NCBI GenBank assembly: GCA_012515825.1
Contig: JAAYXQ010000184.1
Span: 1-15,493, forward strand
From: Fibrobacter sp.
GTDB taxonomy: Bacteria > Fibrobacterota > Fibrobacteria > Fibrobacterales > Fibrobacteraceae
Reading direction: 5' to 3'
Length of the DNA stretch: 15,493 bases
Of this stretch, positions 8,142 through 15,493 are shown one piece after another. Both the position numbers and the translations under genes were made by a program. Below the pieces are notes generated by a model that saw nothing but the letters and a program-made list of their open reading frames with translations, searched no databases and had not been told where the DNA came from. The first letter of the stretch is position 1. Each line of letters opens with the position of its first letter.

Positions 8142-8960
8142 TTAAATAGATTTATTTTGTTTTTGACATTTTTTGTCATAAAAAAGCATTCTAAAACATC
8201 GATGAACCGCTTTATCTTTATACTGATCTTCTTCTGAGGTTAATTCTTCATTTGTATAACCACTATCAATTGATTTTAGAAGAATTTCTTTTTTTTCTTC
8301 ATTGTAAGAAAATAAAATACGAAATGTCCGATAAGCCAGAATGGCTTCATTAGCTTCGTTATTTTTTTTAACGACTCTTTTCCGTGTATCATCTAAAGGA
8401 TAGCTACTTAATTGTACCTGAGCAAAAGAGGCCATATTCCAAGAGAGTTGCTTTAATATCCAATCCTGCTGTTCTTGAAATAAAGATGTCGATTCAATTT
8501 TCCACAATACGGATTCTTGTAAATCCACCCAACCCGCTTTGGCATCAGGGAACGAATCTACTTTTGGAATGTAGGGTTTTATATCTAGTATGGGAGTATC
8601 ATCTAGCAAATCACATTCATCTACAAAAAGATGTAAGCCATTGATTTTCAATAAACGGACACAACTTAGCCCTATTGCATTTGGACGATATGGACTTCTC
8701 GAAGCAAAAAGGCCTACACGATCTCGATCTATAGGAGGAATAGGAGGCTTTGCTGTAGGTCTCCAGCCTTGATTTTGATGAAATTGAAAAATCAACCAAA
8801 TTCGCTCAAAACCATCTAAATCCCGCAATGCTTGTTCGAAATCAAAGCCAGATTTTAATGTAATGATCCCAGGATGACCCTGAAAAAAAACACCCTGACG
8901 CGCTACATCATATTTATAAGAAAAATCTGTATGAAAAACACCTATGGAATCACATTGCAT
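8142..8960 (-). CDS. trmO: tRNA-Thr m6t6A37 methyltransferase TrmO (TsaA/YaeB family)
   Basis: TrmO uses SAM to N6-methylate t6A37 of tRNA-Thr (GGU anticodon), which fine-tunes decoding of ACY codons. The N-terminal TsaA/UPF0066 domain is clear: RQG (21-23), FERIWLIFQFH (51-61), RDRVGLFASRSPYRPNAIGL (79-98), and DLLDDTPILDIKPYIP (117-132), the conserved SAM-binding and dimer-interface signatures. The C-terminal domain (about 150-272) is less standard: instead of the DPRPAY-type motif of the E. coli protein I see DDTRKRV (190-196) and AYRTFRI (209-215). The protein is 272 aa against about 235 in E. coli, with a Lys-rich tail. The ATG at 8960 has no obvious Shine-Dalgarno sequence. The gene is divergent from prfA across about 40 bp, so the two must share or interleave promoter sequence. 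I could not recognise a terminator downstream. Confidence 0.93.
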   Translation of the reverse strand: MQCDSIGVFHTDFSYKYDVARQGVFFQGHPGIITLKSGFDFEQALRDLDGFERIWLIFQFHQNQGWRPTAKPPIPPIDRDRVGLFASRSPYRPNAIGLSCVRLLKINGLHLFVDECDLLDDTPILDIKPYIPKVDSFPDAKAGWVDLQESVLWKIESTSLFQEQQDWILKQLSWNMASFAQVQLSSYPLDDTRKRVVKKNNEANEAILAYRTFRILFSYNEEKKEILLKSIDSGYTNEELTSEEDQYKDKAVHRCFRMLFYDKKCQKQNKSI

Positions 8961-9000
8961 GTTTTAAAGTTAAAATTTCTTTTTTCTAAATTAGGCGGTG

Positions 9001-10068
9001 ATGAAAGATAAAGTCCTAAAACTAATACAAAAATACGAAGAATTAGAATCTGAATTAAGTCGTCCAGAAGTCATTGCAGACCAAACCAATTATACTCGTC
9101 TGCGTAAAACATTTAAAGGCATTGAAAAAGCGACTACCAAAGGGCGCGAATTTATTCAAATGTCTAATGATCTTACGGAATGGCAATTAGCTCTGAACGA
9201 TCCTGATCCAGAACTGAATCAATGTGCAAAAGAAGAAGTAAAAAGTCTAGAAAGCAAAATTGCCGAGCTTACAGAAGAGCTTCAAATATTAATGGTTCCT
9301 AAAGAGCCTTGGGATTATAGAAATGCCACCCTTGAAATAAGAGGTGGTACTGGAGGCGATGAATCCTCTTTATTTGCAGGCGATTTATTTAGAATGTATC
9401 GAGGCTATTGCGATCGAATGGGTTGGAGAATGAGCATTTTAAATGCTTCTGAAGGCACCGTTGGTGGGTTCAAAGAAATTTCTGCTTTTATTGAAGGCGA
9501 TTCCGTCTATGGTACTCTCAAGTTTGAAAGCGGAGTGCATCGCGTGCAACGTATTCCAGACACAGAAACCCAAGGACGCGTTCATACTTCTGCAGCTACA
9601 GTAGCTATTCTTCCTGAAGCCGATGAAGTCGATATGGAAATTCGAGAATCGGATATTCATATGGATACTTATCGTGCAAGCGGCGCAGGCGGCCAGCATA
9701 TTAACAAAACAGATTCTGCTGTAAGATTAACTCATATTCCAACAGGTGTTGTTGTGAGTTGTCAAGAAGAGCGAAGCCAGTTAAAAAACAGAAGCAAAGC
9801 CATGCATATGCTTCGTTCTAAACTTTTAGATGCTGCTATTTCAAAAAAAGAACAAGAAGAAGCCGCTAGTCGAAAAGCACTTGTAGGCACTGGCGATCGT
9901 TCTGCTAAAATAAGAACTTATAACTACCCACAAAATCGATTGACAGACCACCGTATTAATTTAACTCTATACAGTTTAGAATCTGTGATGACTGGAAATA
10001 TTCAAGAAATTATCGACGCTCTACAAATGGCTAATGCTCAAGAAAAATTAGGCAAGTTTAGCGTATGA
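9001..10068 (+). CDS. prfA: Peptide chain release factor 1
   Basis: RF1 recognises UAA and UAG stop codons and triggers peptide release on the ribosome. The discriminator PxT motif is present as RIPDTE (about 184-189), which identifies RF1 rather than RF2 (SPF). The catalytic GGQ loop is 'RASGAGGQHINKTDSAVRLT', with GGQ at 230-232. The N-terminal helical domain, with 'LEIRGGTGGDESSLFAGDL' at the start of the core, is typical. Length is 355 aa (E. coli 360). I chose the ATG at 9001; an in-frame GTG at 8998 is possible, but both sit very close to a weak AGGCGG. The gene overlaps prmC by 4 nt (ATGA), so the two should be translationally coupled. The promoter presumably lies in or near the start of divergent trmO, but I could not pick one out. 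Confidence 0.98.
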   Translation: MKDKVLKLIQKYEELESELSRPEVIADQTNYTRLRKTFKGIEKATTKGREFIQMSNDLTEWQLALNDPDPELNQCAKEEVKSLESKIAELTEELQILMVPKEPWDYRNATLEIRGGTGGDESSLFAGDLFRMYRGYCDRMGWRMSILNASEGTVGGFKEISAFIEGDSVYGTLKFESGVHRVQRIPDTETQGRVHTSAATVAILPEADEVDMEIRESDIHMDTYRASGAGGQHINKTDSAVRLTHIPTGVVVSCQEERSQLKNRSKAMHMLRSKLLDAAISKKEQEEAASRKALVGTGDRSAKIRTYNYPQNRLTDHRINLTLYSLESVMTGNIQEIIDALQMANAQEKLGKFSV

Positions 10069-10922
10069 GTACTGTTCTTGAAATTTTAAACGTCACTACA
10101 GAATTCTTTAAGAAAAATAAAGTCCCTGATGCGCGCCTAGATGCTCAATATATTTTAGCTCATGGCCTAAAAATGAAACGCATGGACTTATACCTAAATT
10201 TCGATCGTCCACTCACTGAAAATGAGCTTACGATTTTAAGACCTCTAGTCGCCAGAAGAGCGAAAAGAGAACCGCTACAACATATTATTGGAAACACGTC
10301 ATTTCGTGGATTTTTAATTAATTGTGATAAAAGGGCTTTAATTCCTAGGCCAGAAACAGAAATGATGGTAGATTTTGTCAAAGAGGAAACTTCTTTGCCA
10401 GAAGAGCCTCTGATTGCCGATATCGGCACAGGAACTGGCGCCATTGCCATTGCTCTTGCAAAGGAAATTCCTTCAGCTAAAATTTTTGCTGTCGATATTT
10501 CGAAAGATGCTCTAGATCTTGCAATAAGCAACGCCACTCAAAACGAAGTAGAAGATAAAATTTCGTTTTTTGAAGGAGATCTTCTTTCCGCTCTTCCTGC
10601 AGAATCCAAGCTTCATGTGATTGTGGCAAATCTCCCCTATATTCCACTTAAAGATCAAGCATCCCTTCAAGAAGAAGTTCGTCTCTTTGATCCCGCTTTA
10701 GCTTTATTTGGCGGAGAAGATGGGTTAGATCTCATTCGTAGACTTCTCAGAGAAACTGAAAATAGACTTGCGCTAGGAGCAGTCATTTGGCTTGAAATCG
10801 CTTCTGAGCAAGAAGAAATTCTAAAAAATGAGATTTCTCAATACCCTTGGCTTTCTTATACCCGAGCTATCCCTGATTTTATGGGAAACATTCGTTTTAT
10901 TGAACTTCGAAACAAGAATTAA
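10065..10922 (+). CDS. prmC: Release factor glutamine methyltransferase PrmC
   Basis: PrmC methylates the Gln of the GGQ motif in release factors, and its usual partner prfA is directly upstream with a 4-nt overlap. The N-terminal helical domain (about 1-75) carries the RF-binding surface. The Rossmann domain then shows ALIPRPETEMMVDF (91-104), the SAM motif ADIGTGTGAIAIALA (118-132), and FAVDISKDAL (141-150). The substrate-Gln motif is NLPY (189-192) rather than the more usual NPPY; the catalytic-loop Asn, third-position Pro and Tyr are kept. At 285 aa it is full length. It converges on a TPR lipoprotein gene with only 6 nt between the stop codons, and a likely terminator lies just past its end. 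Confidence 0.97.
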   Translation: MSTVLEILNVTTEFFKKNKVPDARLDAQYILAHGLKMKRMDLYLNFDRPLTENELTILRPLVARRAKREPLQHIIGNTSFRGFLINCDKRALIPRPETEMMVDFVKEETSLPEEPLIADIGTGTGAIAIALAKEIPSAKIFAVDISKDALDLAISNATQNEVEDKISFFEGDLLSALPAESKLHVIVANLPYIPLKDQASLQEEVRLFDPALALFGGEDGLDLIRRLLRETENRLALGAVIWLEIASEQEEILKNEISQYPWLSYTRAIPDFMGNIRFIELRNKN

Positions 10923-10928
10923 AAAACG

Positions 10929-12860
10929 TTACTCAAAATCATACATGCTATTGTATGTGTTTTCGAGTATTTCTTCTTCTTTTGTTTTTACTTCTTCTGT
11001 AGGTGACGTTGTTTTCTTCGCTTGTAATGATTCGTAATACTGTTTTGACAAACGTTCAATATGTTCTTCATTTTGTTTAATACGCTGACGTAATCTTTTT
11101 AGTTCATCGTCAGTAATAGTCACTCTAGTTTGTAAGCGCCGATCGGCCTCTTTACCCCAAGCCGTTTGGCCATATTTAGATCTTAATTCCCTAAATACAA
11201 ATACAGCACTATCTTTTGTATTAGGATTCATTTCATAAAAAATTCCCTTCATAAATAGGGCTTGTATACCTGATTGCGTTTCTGGATAGTCTTGATAAAG
11301 AGCCTCATATGCTGTAAATGCTTGTCGATAAGCAGAATCAACTTCGGCCATTTTCTCAAGAGGAATATTTTCAGCCGCTAACCAAAGACTTTCTGCTTTT
11401 AGGAAGCGCTCATAAGCAAGGTCTTCATTTGTTTTGACAGTAACTCTCATGCCTAAATTCACTTGAGCCTGCTTAGCATATTCTGTATTAGGGTACTTTT
11501 CAATTATTTCTTTATAAAGAATTTCAGCTTGATCGGGGTCGTTTTTAAATTCATCATAAATAAACGCACGAGCATAAGAAGCACGTAACACTTGAATACT
11601 ATCGTCAGCCTTTACAATAATATCATTTAAGCGTTGAATAGCACTATCTACTTCGGATAGCTTAAATAAAAACAATTCTGCAATCTGAAACTCACTATCA
11701 AAAAATCTCTTTTGAGTAGTTTCAACAGTATCTGTTTTTATTTTTTCATTTGCATTTTGTAAAGCAAGCATTCGTCTTAACGCATCTCGTCGTTCTCGAC
11801 TATCGCGTCCCCAAGTACTACTTGGTCTTGATACAAAACTACTGTCATAATAGATAAGAGCTTGTTCATAAGCACGCTTACGCACTTGCTCATCATCCCC
11901 TAAATGGAAATAACTTCTCGCAGTATAATCGGTTCTTGGGTAATCATGTATTGCCTTACGAAAAGCACTACGCGCCTCATCAATTTTATCACCCAGTTTC
12001 AATAATTCACCACAACGAACAATGAATTCAGGCAGGCTTTCTTCATAATCTTTTTCCACCATTAGCTTTTTATATTCTTCTGCTGCAGGCAGATACTCTT
12101 TTTGATTGACTAAACACTCAGCCGCTTGAATAGAGGCCGTCATTTTTTCTCTAACCGTTAGTTCTTTAATTTCTTTCGCTAAATAATGTTCTCTTGCTTT
12201 TGCCCAATTTTCAATCTTAAAATATAAGCCAGCTAATCGAAAGTGTATTTTCGCCCTCATATAAGGAGTGCCAAGCGTATCTGCAAGCATGTTTTCGAGC
12301 GCTGCAATAGCTTCATTGGGCATGTCTGATTTTTCTTGAAGTAAAGACAATAGATTTTGTCCTTCGTAATAATAAGGATGTGATTTGCCTGCTTCTAAAA
12401 CAGGTTCCAAAGCGAAACGGCTTATATTGTATTCCCCATTACGATAAAGACAATAAGCCCGCTGATACTGAATCACAGGCATAGAATCGTGATCTGCGAA
12501 ATAGCGTTCAAACTCATCATATTTTGTGATTGCCTTATTCCACTCTTGCTTATGACGAAAAGACTCTCCCATTAAAAAAACAGCTTCGGCAGTCCGTTTT
12601 TTATTTTTAGGAAAACGTTCTAAAACACGAGACCCCTTTTCTATTACTCGATCGTATCTTTTTCGTTCTTCCATCGTTGGTAGAGAAGAATCTCCTGGAA
12701 TACTATCAAGTCTAGCGGTTCTTAAATCAGAAGCTTCCTCGAATGCGCGTTCCGCATTAAACATGTGATTTAAATAAGCACAACATGTACAGCCTTGAAA
12801 AAAGACTGCCATGAAAAGGCTAACTAAAATCCATAAGTAATGATGTAAAAAAGAACGCAT
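10929..12860 (-). CDS. TPR-repeat outer-membrane lipoprotein, function unknown
   Basis: With the ATG at 12860 (643 aa) the N-terminus is MRSFLHHYLWILVSLFMAVF, a signal peptide ending in a lipobox-like FQGC with the acylated Cys at 24. An in-frame TTG at 12875 has an AAGG 9 nt upstream that overlaps the previous stop codon, and is a real alternative. After the Cys comes 'TCCAYLNHMFNAERAFEEA', which resembles the start of TPR lipoproteins I associate with FCB-group bacteria. The body is a long series of tetratricopeptide-like helical pairs (for example 'AVFLMGESFRHKQEWNKAI' and 'QAEILYKEIIEKYPNTEYA'), with BamD/YbgF-like spacing. A charged coiled coil (about 582-615) lies near the C-terminus. 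A role as a periplasmic envelope scaffold anchored to the outer membrane is inferred. It is third in the operon with the sigma factor, and converges on prmC. Confidence 0.85.
   Translation of the reverse strand: MRSFLHHYLWILVSLFMAVFFQGCTCCAYLNHMFNAERAFEEASDLRTARLDSIPGDSSLPTMEERKRYDRVIEKGSRVLERFPKNKKRTAEAVFLMGESFRHKQEWNKAITKYDEFERYFADHDSMPVIQYQRAYCLYRNGEYNISRFALEPVLEAGKSHPYYYEGQNLLSLLQEKSDMPNEAIAALENMLADTLGTPYMRAKIHFRLAGLYFKIENWAKAREHYLAKEIKELTVREKMTASIQAAECLVNQKEYLPAAEEYKKLMVEKDYEESLPEFIVRCGELLKLGDKIDEARSAFRKAIHDYPRTDYTARSYFHLGDDEQVRKRAYEQALIYYDSSFVSRPSSTWGRDSRERRDALRRMLALQNANEKIKTDTVETTQKRFFDSEFQIAELFLFKLSEVDSAIQRLNDIIVKADDSIQVLRASYARAFIYDEFKNDPDQAEILYKEIIEKYPNTEYAKQAQVNLGMRVTVKTNEDLAYERFLKAESLWLAAENIPLEKMAEVDSAYRQAFTAYEALYQDYPETQSGIQALFMKGIFYEMNPNTKDSAVFVFRELRSKYGQTAWGKEADRRLQTRVTITDDELKRLRQRIKQNEEHIERLSKQYYESLQAKKTTSPTEEVKTKEEEILENTYNSMYDFE
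10931..10968. terminator. Probable bidirectional terminator inside the 3' end of the TPR lipoprotein gene
   Basis: ACTC (10931-10934), AAAA and CATACA (10940-10945) pair with TGTATG (10952-10957), TTTT and GAGT (10965-10968), giving about 14 bp with small bulges and a 6-nt loop. On the minus strand the stem is followed after 4 nt by six T's, just past the TPR gene stop codon. On the plus strand it is followed by a T-rich stretch (ATTTCTTCTTCTTTT). It could therefore stop both prmC and the TPR operon. The stem is low in G+C, so its strength is uncertain. Confidence 0.5.
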
Positions 12861-12886
12861 AACAGGAAAATACAAAAAAGAAGACC

Positions 12887-14593
12887 TTAATATTTATTCA
12901 AATAAGACAAATAATCACAAAGTTTCATTTTATCAGAAATCTGTTTTTTATCTAGGCGCATCATTCTAACTTCTGAAGGTTTTGAAACATAGCGTGCAAG
13001 AATTTCAAAATTATCAAGAGTTTCCCAAACAGCAGCATCTATAACAGTCCCATTACAATCCGTTTCTCCAGTGCCTATTCCTATGCCTGAAATACGTGAA
13101 TTTTGTTTCAAAAGCCTATTATAGATATCTGGAGCAGAGCCTAAATGATTGGAATTACCAGAAGAATCAATAACTAAAACGTGCACGCCATAGAATTGAT
13201 TTGTTTTACTAAATAGAACTGTATACTGATGATAATAAGGAGGTTCATAGAAAGATTCTTGCCAAGTATTTTTTTTAATTTCTTTAAAATTAGTCACAGC
13301 ATACTGAGTGAAAAATTCTTTTGGCGAAGCACCATAGCGAACTAAATAATGACCTAGCATGGTGCTAAAGTCATGCTTACTAGAAGGCATCGTGGTGCGA
13401 ATACTATCCATCACTCGATTTAAGCTTTCCGTTAAAGCACCATCATTTTCTGAACGTAAAGAGGTCACAGAGGCTTCTTGTAAACGCAGTTGAATTTCAG
13501 GGTATTCAGGATCTTTTGTTTGAATTTCCTTAAACTGTTGTTTTGCCTTATCAAAAGAGCGCCCTTTCAAATAAGCTAAGCCAAGTGCTTCCCGTAGCGG
13601 TAAATTCTCTGGATAAGTCGCAACTAATGGTTCTAAAATATCATAAGCTAATTGAGCTTTATCTCTGGGGGTAATTCGAGCACTAGAGGAATGAGCTGGA
13701 GGAGATTTTTCTCCTAAAGTATTTAATGCCGCTTGTGCTTCCTTATAATTTGGATTTAAAGCTAGAATTCGCTGATAGTTTTTTTCAGCCATATCAAAAG
13801 ATCCGTTATACTCGCTTAAATAACCTTGTAGAAGTAAAAGCTTCGTGTCTGCAGGATACTTGGTTAATGCATACTCAATCACAGAGGTACAACTATCTAA
13901 ATTGCCCTGTTGATGATAAAGTAAGGCGAGATTTTCATATGCTTTTTGGGAAGTCCCTTTGGTTAAACCAATCGCCACTCGCGTTTCACCGATCGCTTGC
14001 GATAATCTATTGACCTCTTGTAAGAGTTCACCATACCACAAACGGAAATCAGGAAAAGAGGCTCCTTTTTCAGTGGCCTTTCGAGCAAGATCCAGAGCTA
14101 GAGGTAAACTCCCTAAACGATAAGCTTCACGACTATCAATGTATAAATCAAGAGAAGCGCTAGTTGCTTTTTTCTTCACGCTGCGAATCAAATGTTCGAG
14201 TCGCAATAGCTCATTTGAGGAAAGAGAATCCGACTCCCATAAGACATGTAGGACACCCCACTCCACCATGAAAAGTTCTGGATAAGAAATTAAAATAGCA
14301 TCAAAGATTTCTATGGCTTGTTTTGATCCACCTTGTAGCATTAAATCAAAAGCTCGACGCACTTCATCACGAGTAGAAAAAGGCAATTGATCAAAACCAA
14401 CCTCTAGGTTAGGAACATCTCCCCTGACCAAAACCGTACCTGCTGGAGGCCCAAAAGAAACGCCCTCTAAAACAATCTTTGATGGTCCAAATTTTTGATA
14501 GCCGAAATAAAGGAAATAAGCAAGTAAAACGCCACCCGTTAAGGTCAAGAAAAATTTAGCCGCGGTACGAGCCTGAGATGAAGAAACTCGCAT
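12887..14593 (-). CDS. Membrane-anchored TPR protein of unknown function
   Basis: 568 aa. A short basic N-terminus is followed by one membrane segment (about 13-31, 'KFFLTLTGGVLLAYFLYFGY'), with no signal cleavage site, so it is probably a type II anchored protein facing the periplasm. Residues about 75-375 contain TPR-like helix pairs such as 'AYENLALLYHQQGNLDSCTS', 'LLQGYLSEYNGSFDMAEKNY' and 'ALGLAYLKGRSFDKAKQQF'. The C-terminal region (about 376-568) is not a TPR and I do not recognise it; it includes 'ISGIGIGTGETDCNGTVIDA'. The ATG overlaps the sigma-factor stop by one nucleotide (TAATG), and GGAG sits 5 nt upstream, so translation should be coupled. The next gene downstream follows after 26 nt (11 nt if its TTG start is used). 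It probably works through protein-protein contacts; the partner is unknown. Confidence 0.85.
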   Translation of the reverse strand: MRVSSSQARTAAKFFLTLTGGVLLAYFLYFGYQKFGPSKIVLEGVSFGPPAGTVLVRGDVPNLEVGFDQLPFSTRDEVRRAFDLMLQGGSKQAIEIFDAILISYPELFMVEWGVLHVLWESDSLSSNELLRLEHLIRSVKKKATSASLDLYIDSREAYRLGSLPLALDLARKATEKGASFPDFRLWYGELLQEVNRLSQAIGETRVAIGLTKGTSQKAYENLALLYHQQGNLDSCTSVIEYALTKYPADTKLLLLQGYLSEYNGSFDMAEKNYQRILALNPNYKEAQAALNTLGEKSPPAHSSSARITPRDKAQLAYDILEPLVATYPENLPLREALGLAYLKGRSFDKAKQQFKEIQTKDPEYPEIQLRLQEASVTSLRSENDGALTESLNRVMDSIRTTMPSSKHDFSTMLGHYLVRYGASPKEFFTQYAVTNFKEIKKNTWQESFYEPPYYHQYTVLFSKTNQFYGVHVLVIDSSGNSNHLGSAPDIYNRLLKQNSRISGIGIGTGETDCNGTVIDAAVWETLDNFEILARYVSKPSEVRMMRLDKKQISDKMKLCDYLSYLNKY

Positions 14594-15438
14594 TAGCTCT
14601 CCAAAAAGTCAGCCAGCTTTTCTTTATTCTCTTTACTTTTCTGAAGTTTTCTCAATGTTTTATTTTTGATCTGTCGTACGCGTTCCCGACTTAATTTTAA
14701 GTCTTCACCAATATCTTTTAATGTGGTGTCTTCAATAGAATCTAAGCCATAAAACATTCGCAATATTTCTTCTTCACGTTGAGGAAGAGAAGAAAGAGTT
14801 TCCTGAATTAGTTTGCGGCGTTCTTCGCGTTCAAGTTCGTCTTCTTGATTTCCCTCTGAGCCAAGAACATCCATTAAAGTACTGACAGAATCGCCTCCAG
14901 AGGAGCTATCATCGCCAATAGGAGCATCAAGAGAGATATCAACTATTTTTTCCATGACTTCCACAATATCGCGTTCGCAGGATGCAAATTCTTCTAGAGC
15001 AATAGTGGATTCATAATCGCCCCCATTTTGAACAAGAGCTCTTTTAAAACGATTGACTAGGGCTAATTTATTAGGAGGAATTCGAACGGCACCTACTTGT
15101 TCAAAAAGAGCTTTTTGAATGGATTGACGAATCCACCAAACAGCGTATGAAATGAACTTAACGTCTTTTTCCATATCAAAACGCTTAGCTGCTTTAAAAA
15201 GGCCCAAATTCCCTTCGTTAATTAAATCAAGTAAAGAAAGACCACGGCCTTGATATTTCCTTGCAACACTCACTACAAAACGAAGATTACCTCGAATCAA
15301 ACGCTGCAAAGCAGAGTTACGAATCTCTTCAGATTCATTTTTTTTGATGATCGTGAGTAAAACAGCTTCCTCTTGAGGTGTAAGAGTTGGATATCTATTT
15401 AAGTCACGAAAATAAAGAGATTCGTTAAAGTCACTCAT
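14593..15438 (-). CDS. RNA polymerase sigma-70 factor, RpoD-like, short form
   Basis: 281 aa from the ATG at 15438, chosen because AGGTG lies 8 nt upstream. A longer in-frame version begins at a TTG at 15471 (292 aa). Region 1.2 is at about 6-45. Regions 2.1-2.2 read NLRFVVSVARKYQGRGLSLL (51-70), then DLINEGNLGLFKAAKRF. Regions 2.3-2.4 read FISYAVWWIRQSIQKAL (95-111). Region 3 follows, then region 4.1 (about 206-230) and the region 4.2 helix-turn-helix, TLKDIGEDLKLSRERVRQIK (239-258). Region 1.1 and the non-conserved insert are absent, as in Bacteroidota-type primary sigma factors. At the position of E. coli Thr440, which helps contact the -10 element, there is Gln108, while Gln105 (E. coli Gln437) is kept. 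Whether it is the primary or an alternative group-2 factor cannot be decided from one locus; I lean towards primary. It is the first gene seen of the operon with the two TPR proteins. Confidence 0.93.
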   Translation of the reverse strand: MSDFNESLYFRDLNRYPTLTPQEEAVLLTIIKKNESEEIRNSALQRLIRGNLRFVVSVARKYQGRGLSLLDLINEGNLGLFKAAKRFDMEKDVKFISYAVWWIRQSIQKALFEQVGAVRIPPNKLALVNRFKRALVQNGGDYESTIALEEFASCERDIVEVMEKIVDISLDAPIGDDSSSGGDSVSTLMDVLGSEGNQEDELEREERRKLIQETLSSLPQREEEILRMFYGLDSIEDTTLKDIGEDLKLSRERVRQIKNKTLRKLQKSKENKEKLADFLES

Positions 15439-15493
15439 ATATAAAGCACCTATACGTTCCAAACGCTCCAAAAATTTATGAAGTCAACCCAAA

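Noticed and set aside
8384..8799. Several 60-86-codon open frames on both strands
   Set aside because: They are overlapping shadows of trmO, whose frame carries the full set of TsaA/TrmO motifs.
8961..9000. Promoters for divergent trmO and prfA
   Set aside because: The spacer is A/T-rich and several weak -10 boxes can be imagined, but none has a matching -35 at good spacing, so I did not annotate one.

Overview
The window is AT-rich (roughly 37% G+C by eye) bacterial DNA, densely packed with housekeeping genes. I see no tRNA, rRNA, CRISPR array, insertion sequence or integrase. lpxB indicates a Gram-negative outer membrane. Two features point towards the FCB group (Fibrobacterota/Bacteroidota-like). 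The first is a compact sigma-70 factor of about 281 residues without regions 1.1 and NCR. The second is a TPR lipoprotein whose Cys is followed by an Asn/Phe-rich 'YLNHMFNAERAFEEA' start. Fibrobacterota is my best guess, but it is an inference.

Layout. (1) Positions 1-1262, minus: the 5' part (at least 420 codons) of an unrecognised gene that runs off the window, with a winged-helix-like C-terminal region. (2) Positions 1269-1410: an AT-rich divergent promoter region with a 7-bp inverted repeat. (3) mutL, plus, 1411-3216, with every endonuclease motif in its C-terminal domain altered. (4) dnaE then lpxB, minus, 7914 to 3169: dnaE has a near-consensus promoter and a strong ribosome binding site, lpxB starts 3 nt after the dnaE stop, and the 3' end of lpxB overlaps mutL by 48 nt on the opposite strand. 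(5) trmO, minus, 8142-8960, divergent from prfA. (6) prfA-prmC, plus, 9001-10922, overlapping by 4 nt (ATGA). (7) A minus-strand operon reading from the right edge: sigma-70 factor, a membrane-anchored TPR protein (TAATG overlap), then a TPR lipoprotein. It converges on prmC, and a likely bidirectional terminator is embedded in its last codons.

How the genes fit together. prfA and prmC are the classic release factor and its GGQ methyltransferase. trmO beside them modifies tRNA-Thr, so that block concerns translation. dnaE and mutL are replication and repair genes. lpxB makes the lipid A disaccharide and is carried on the dnaE transcript. The sigma-TPR-TPR operon links transcription initiation with two envelope scaffold-type proteins of unknown role.

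I do not see a clear new defence or mobile system. The most interesting points are the apparently nuclease-dead MutL that keeps its clamp-binding motif, the unknown winged-helix-like gene with an operator-like inverted repeat, the sigma/TPR operon, and the economical 3' ends (antisense overlap, coding terminator).
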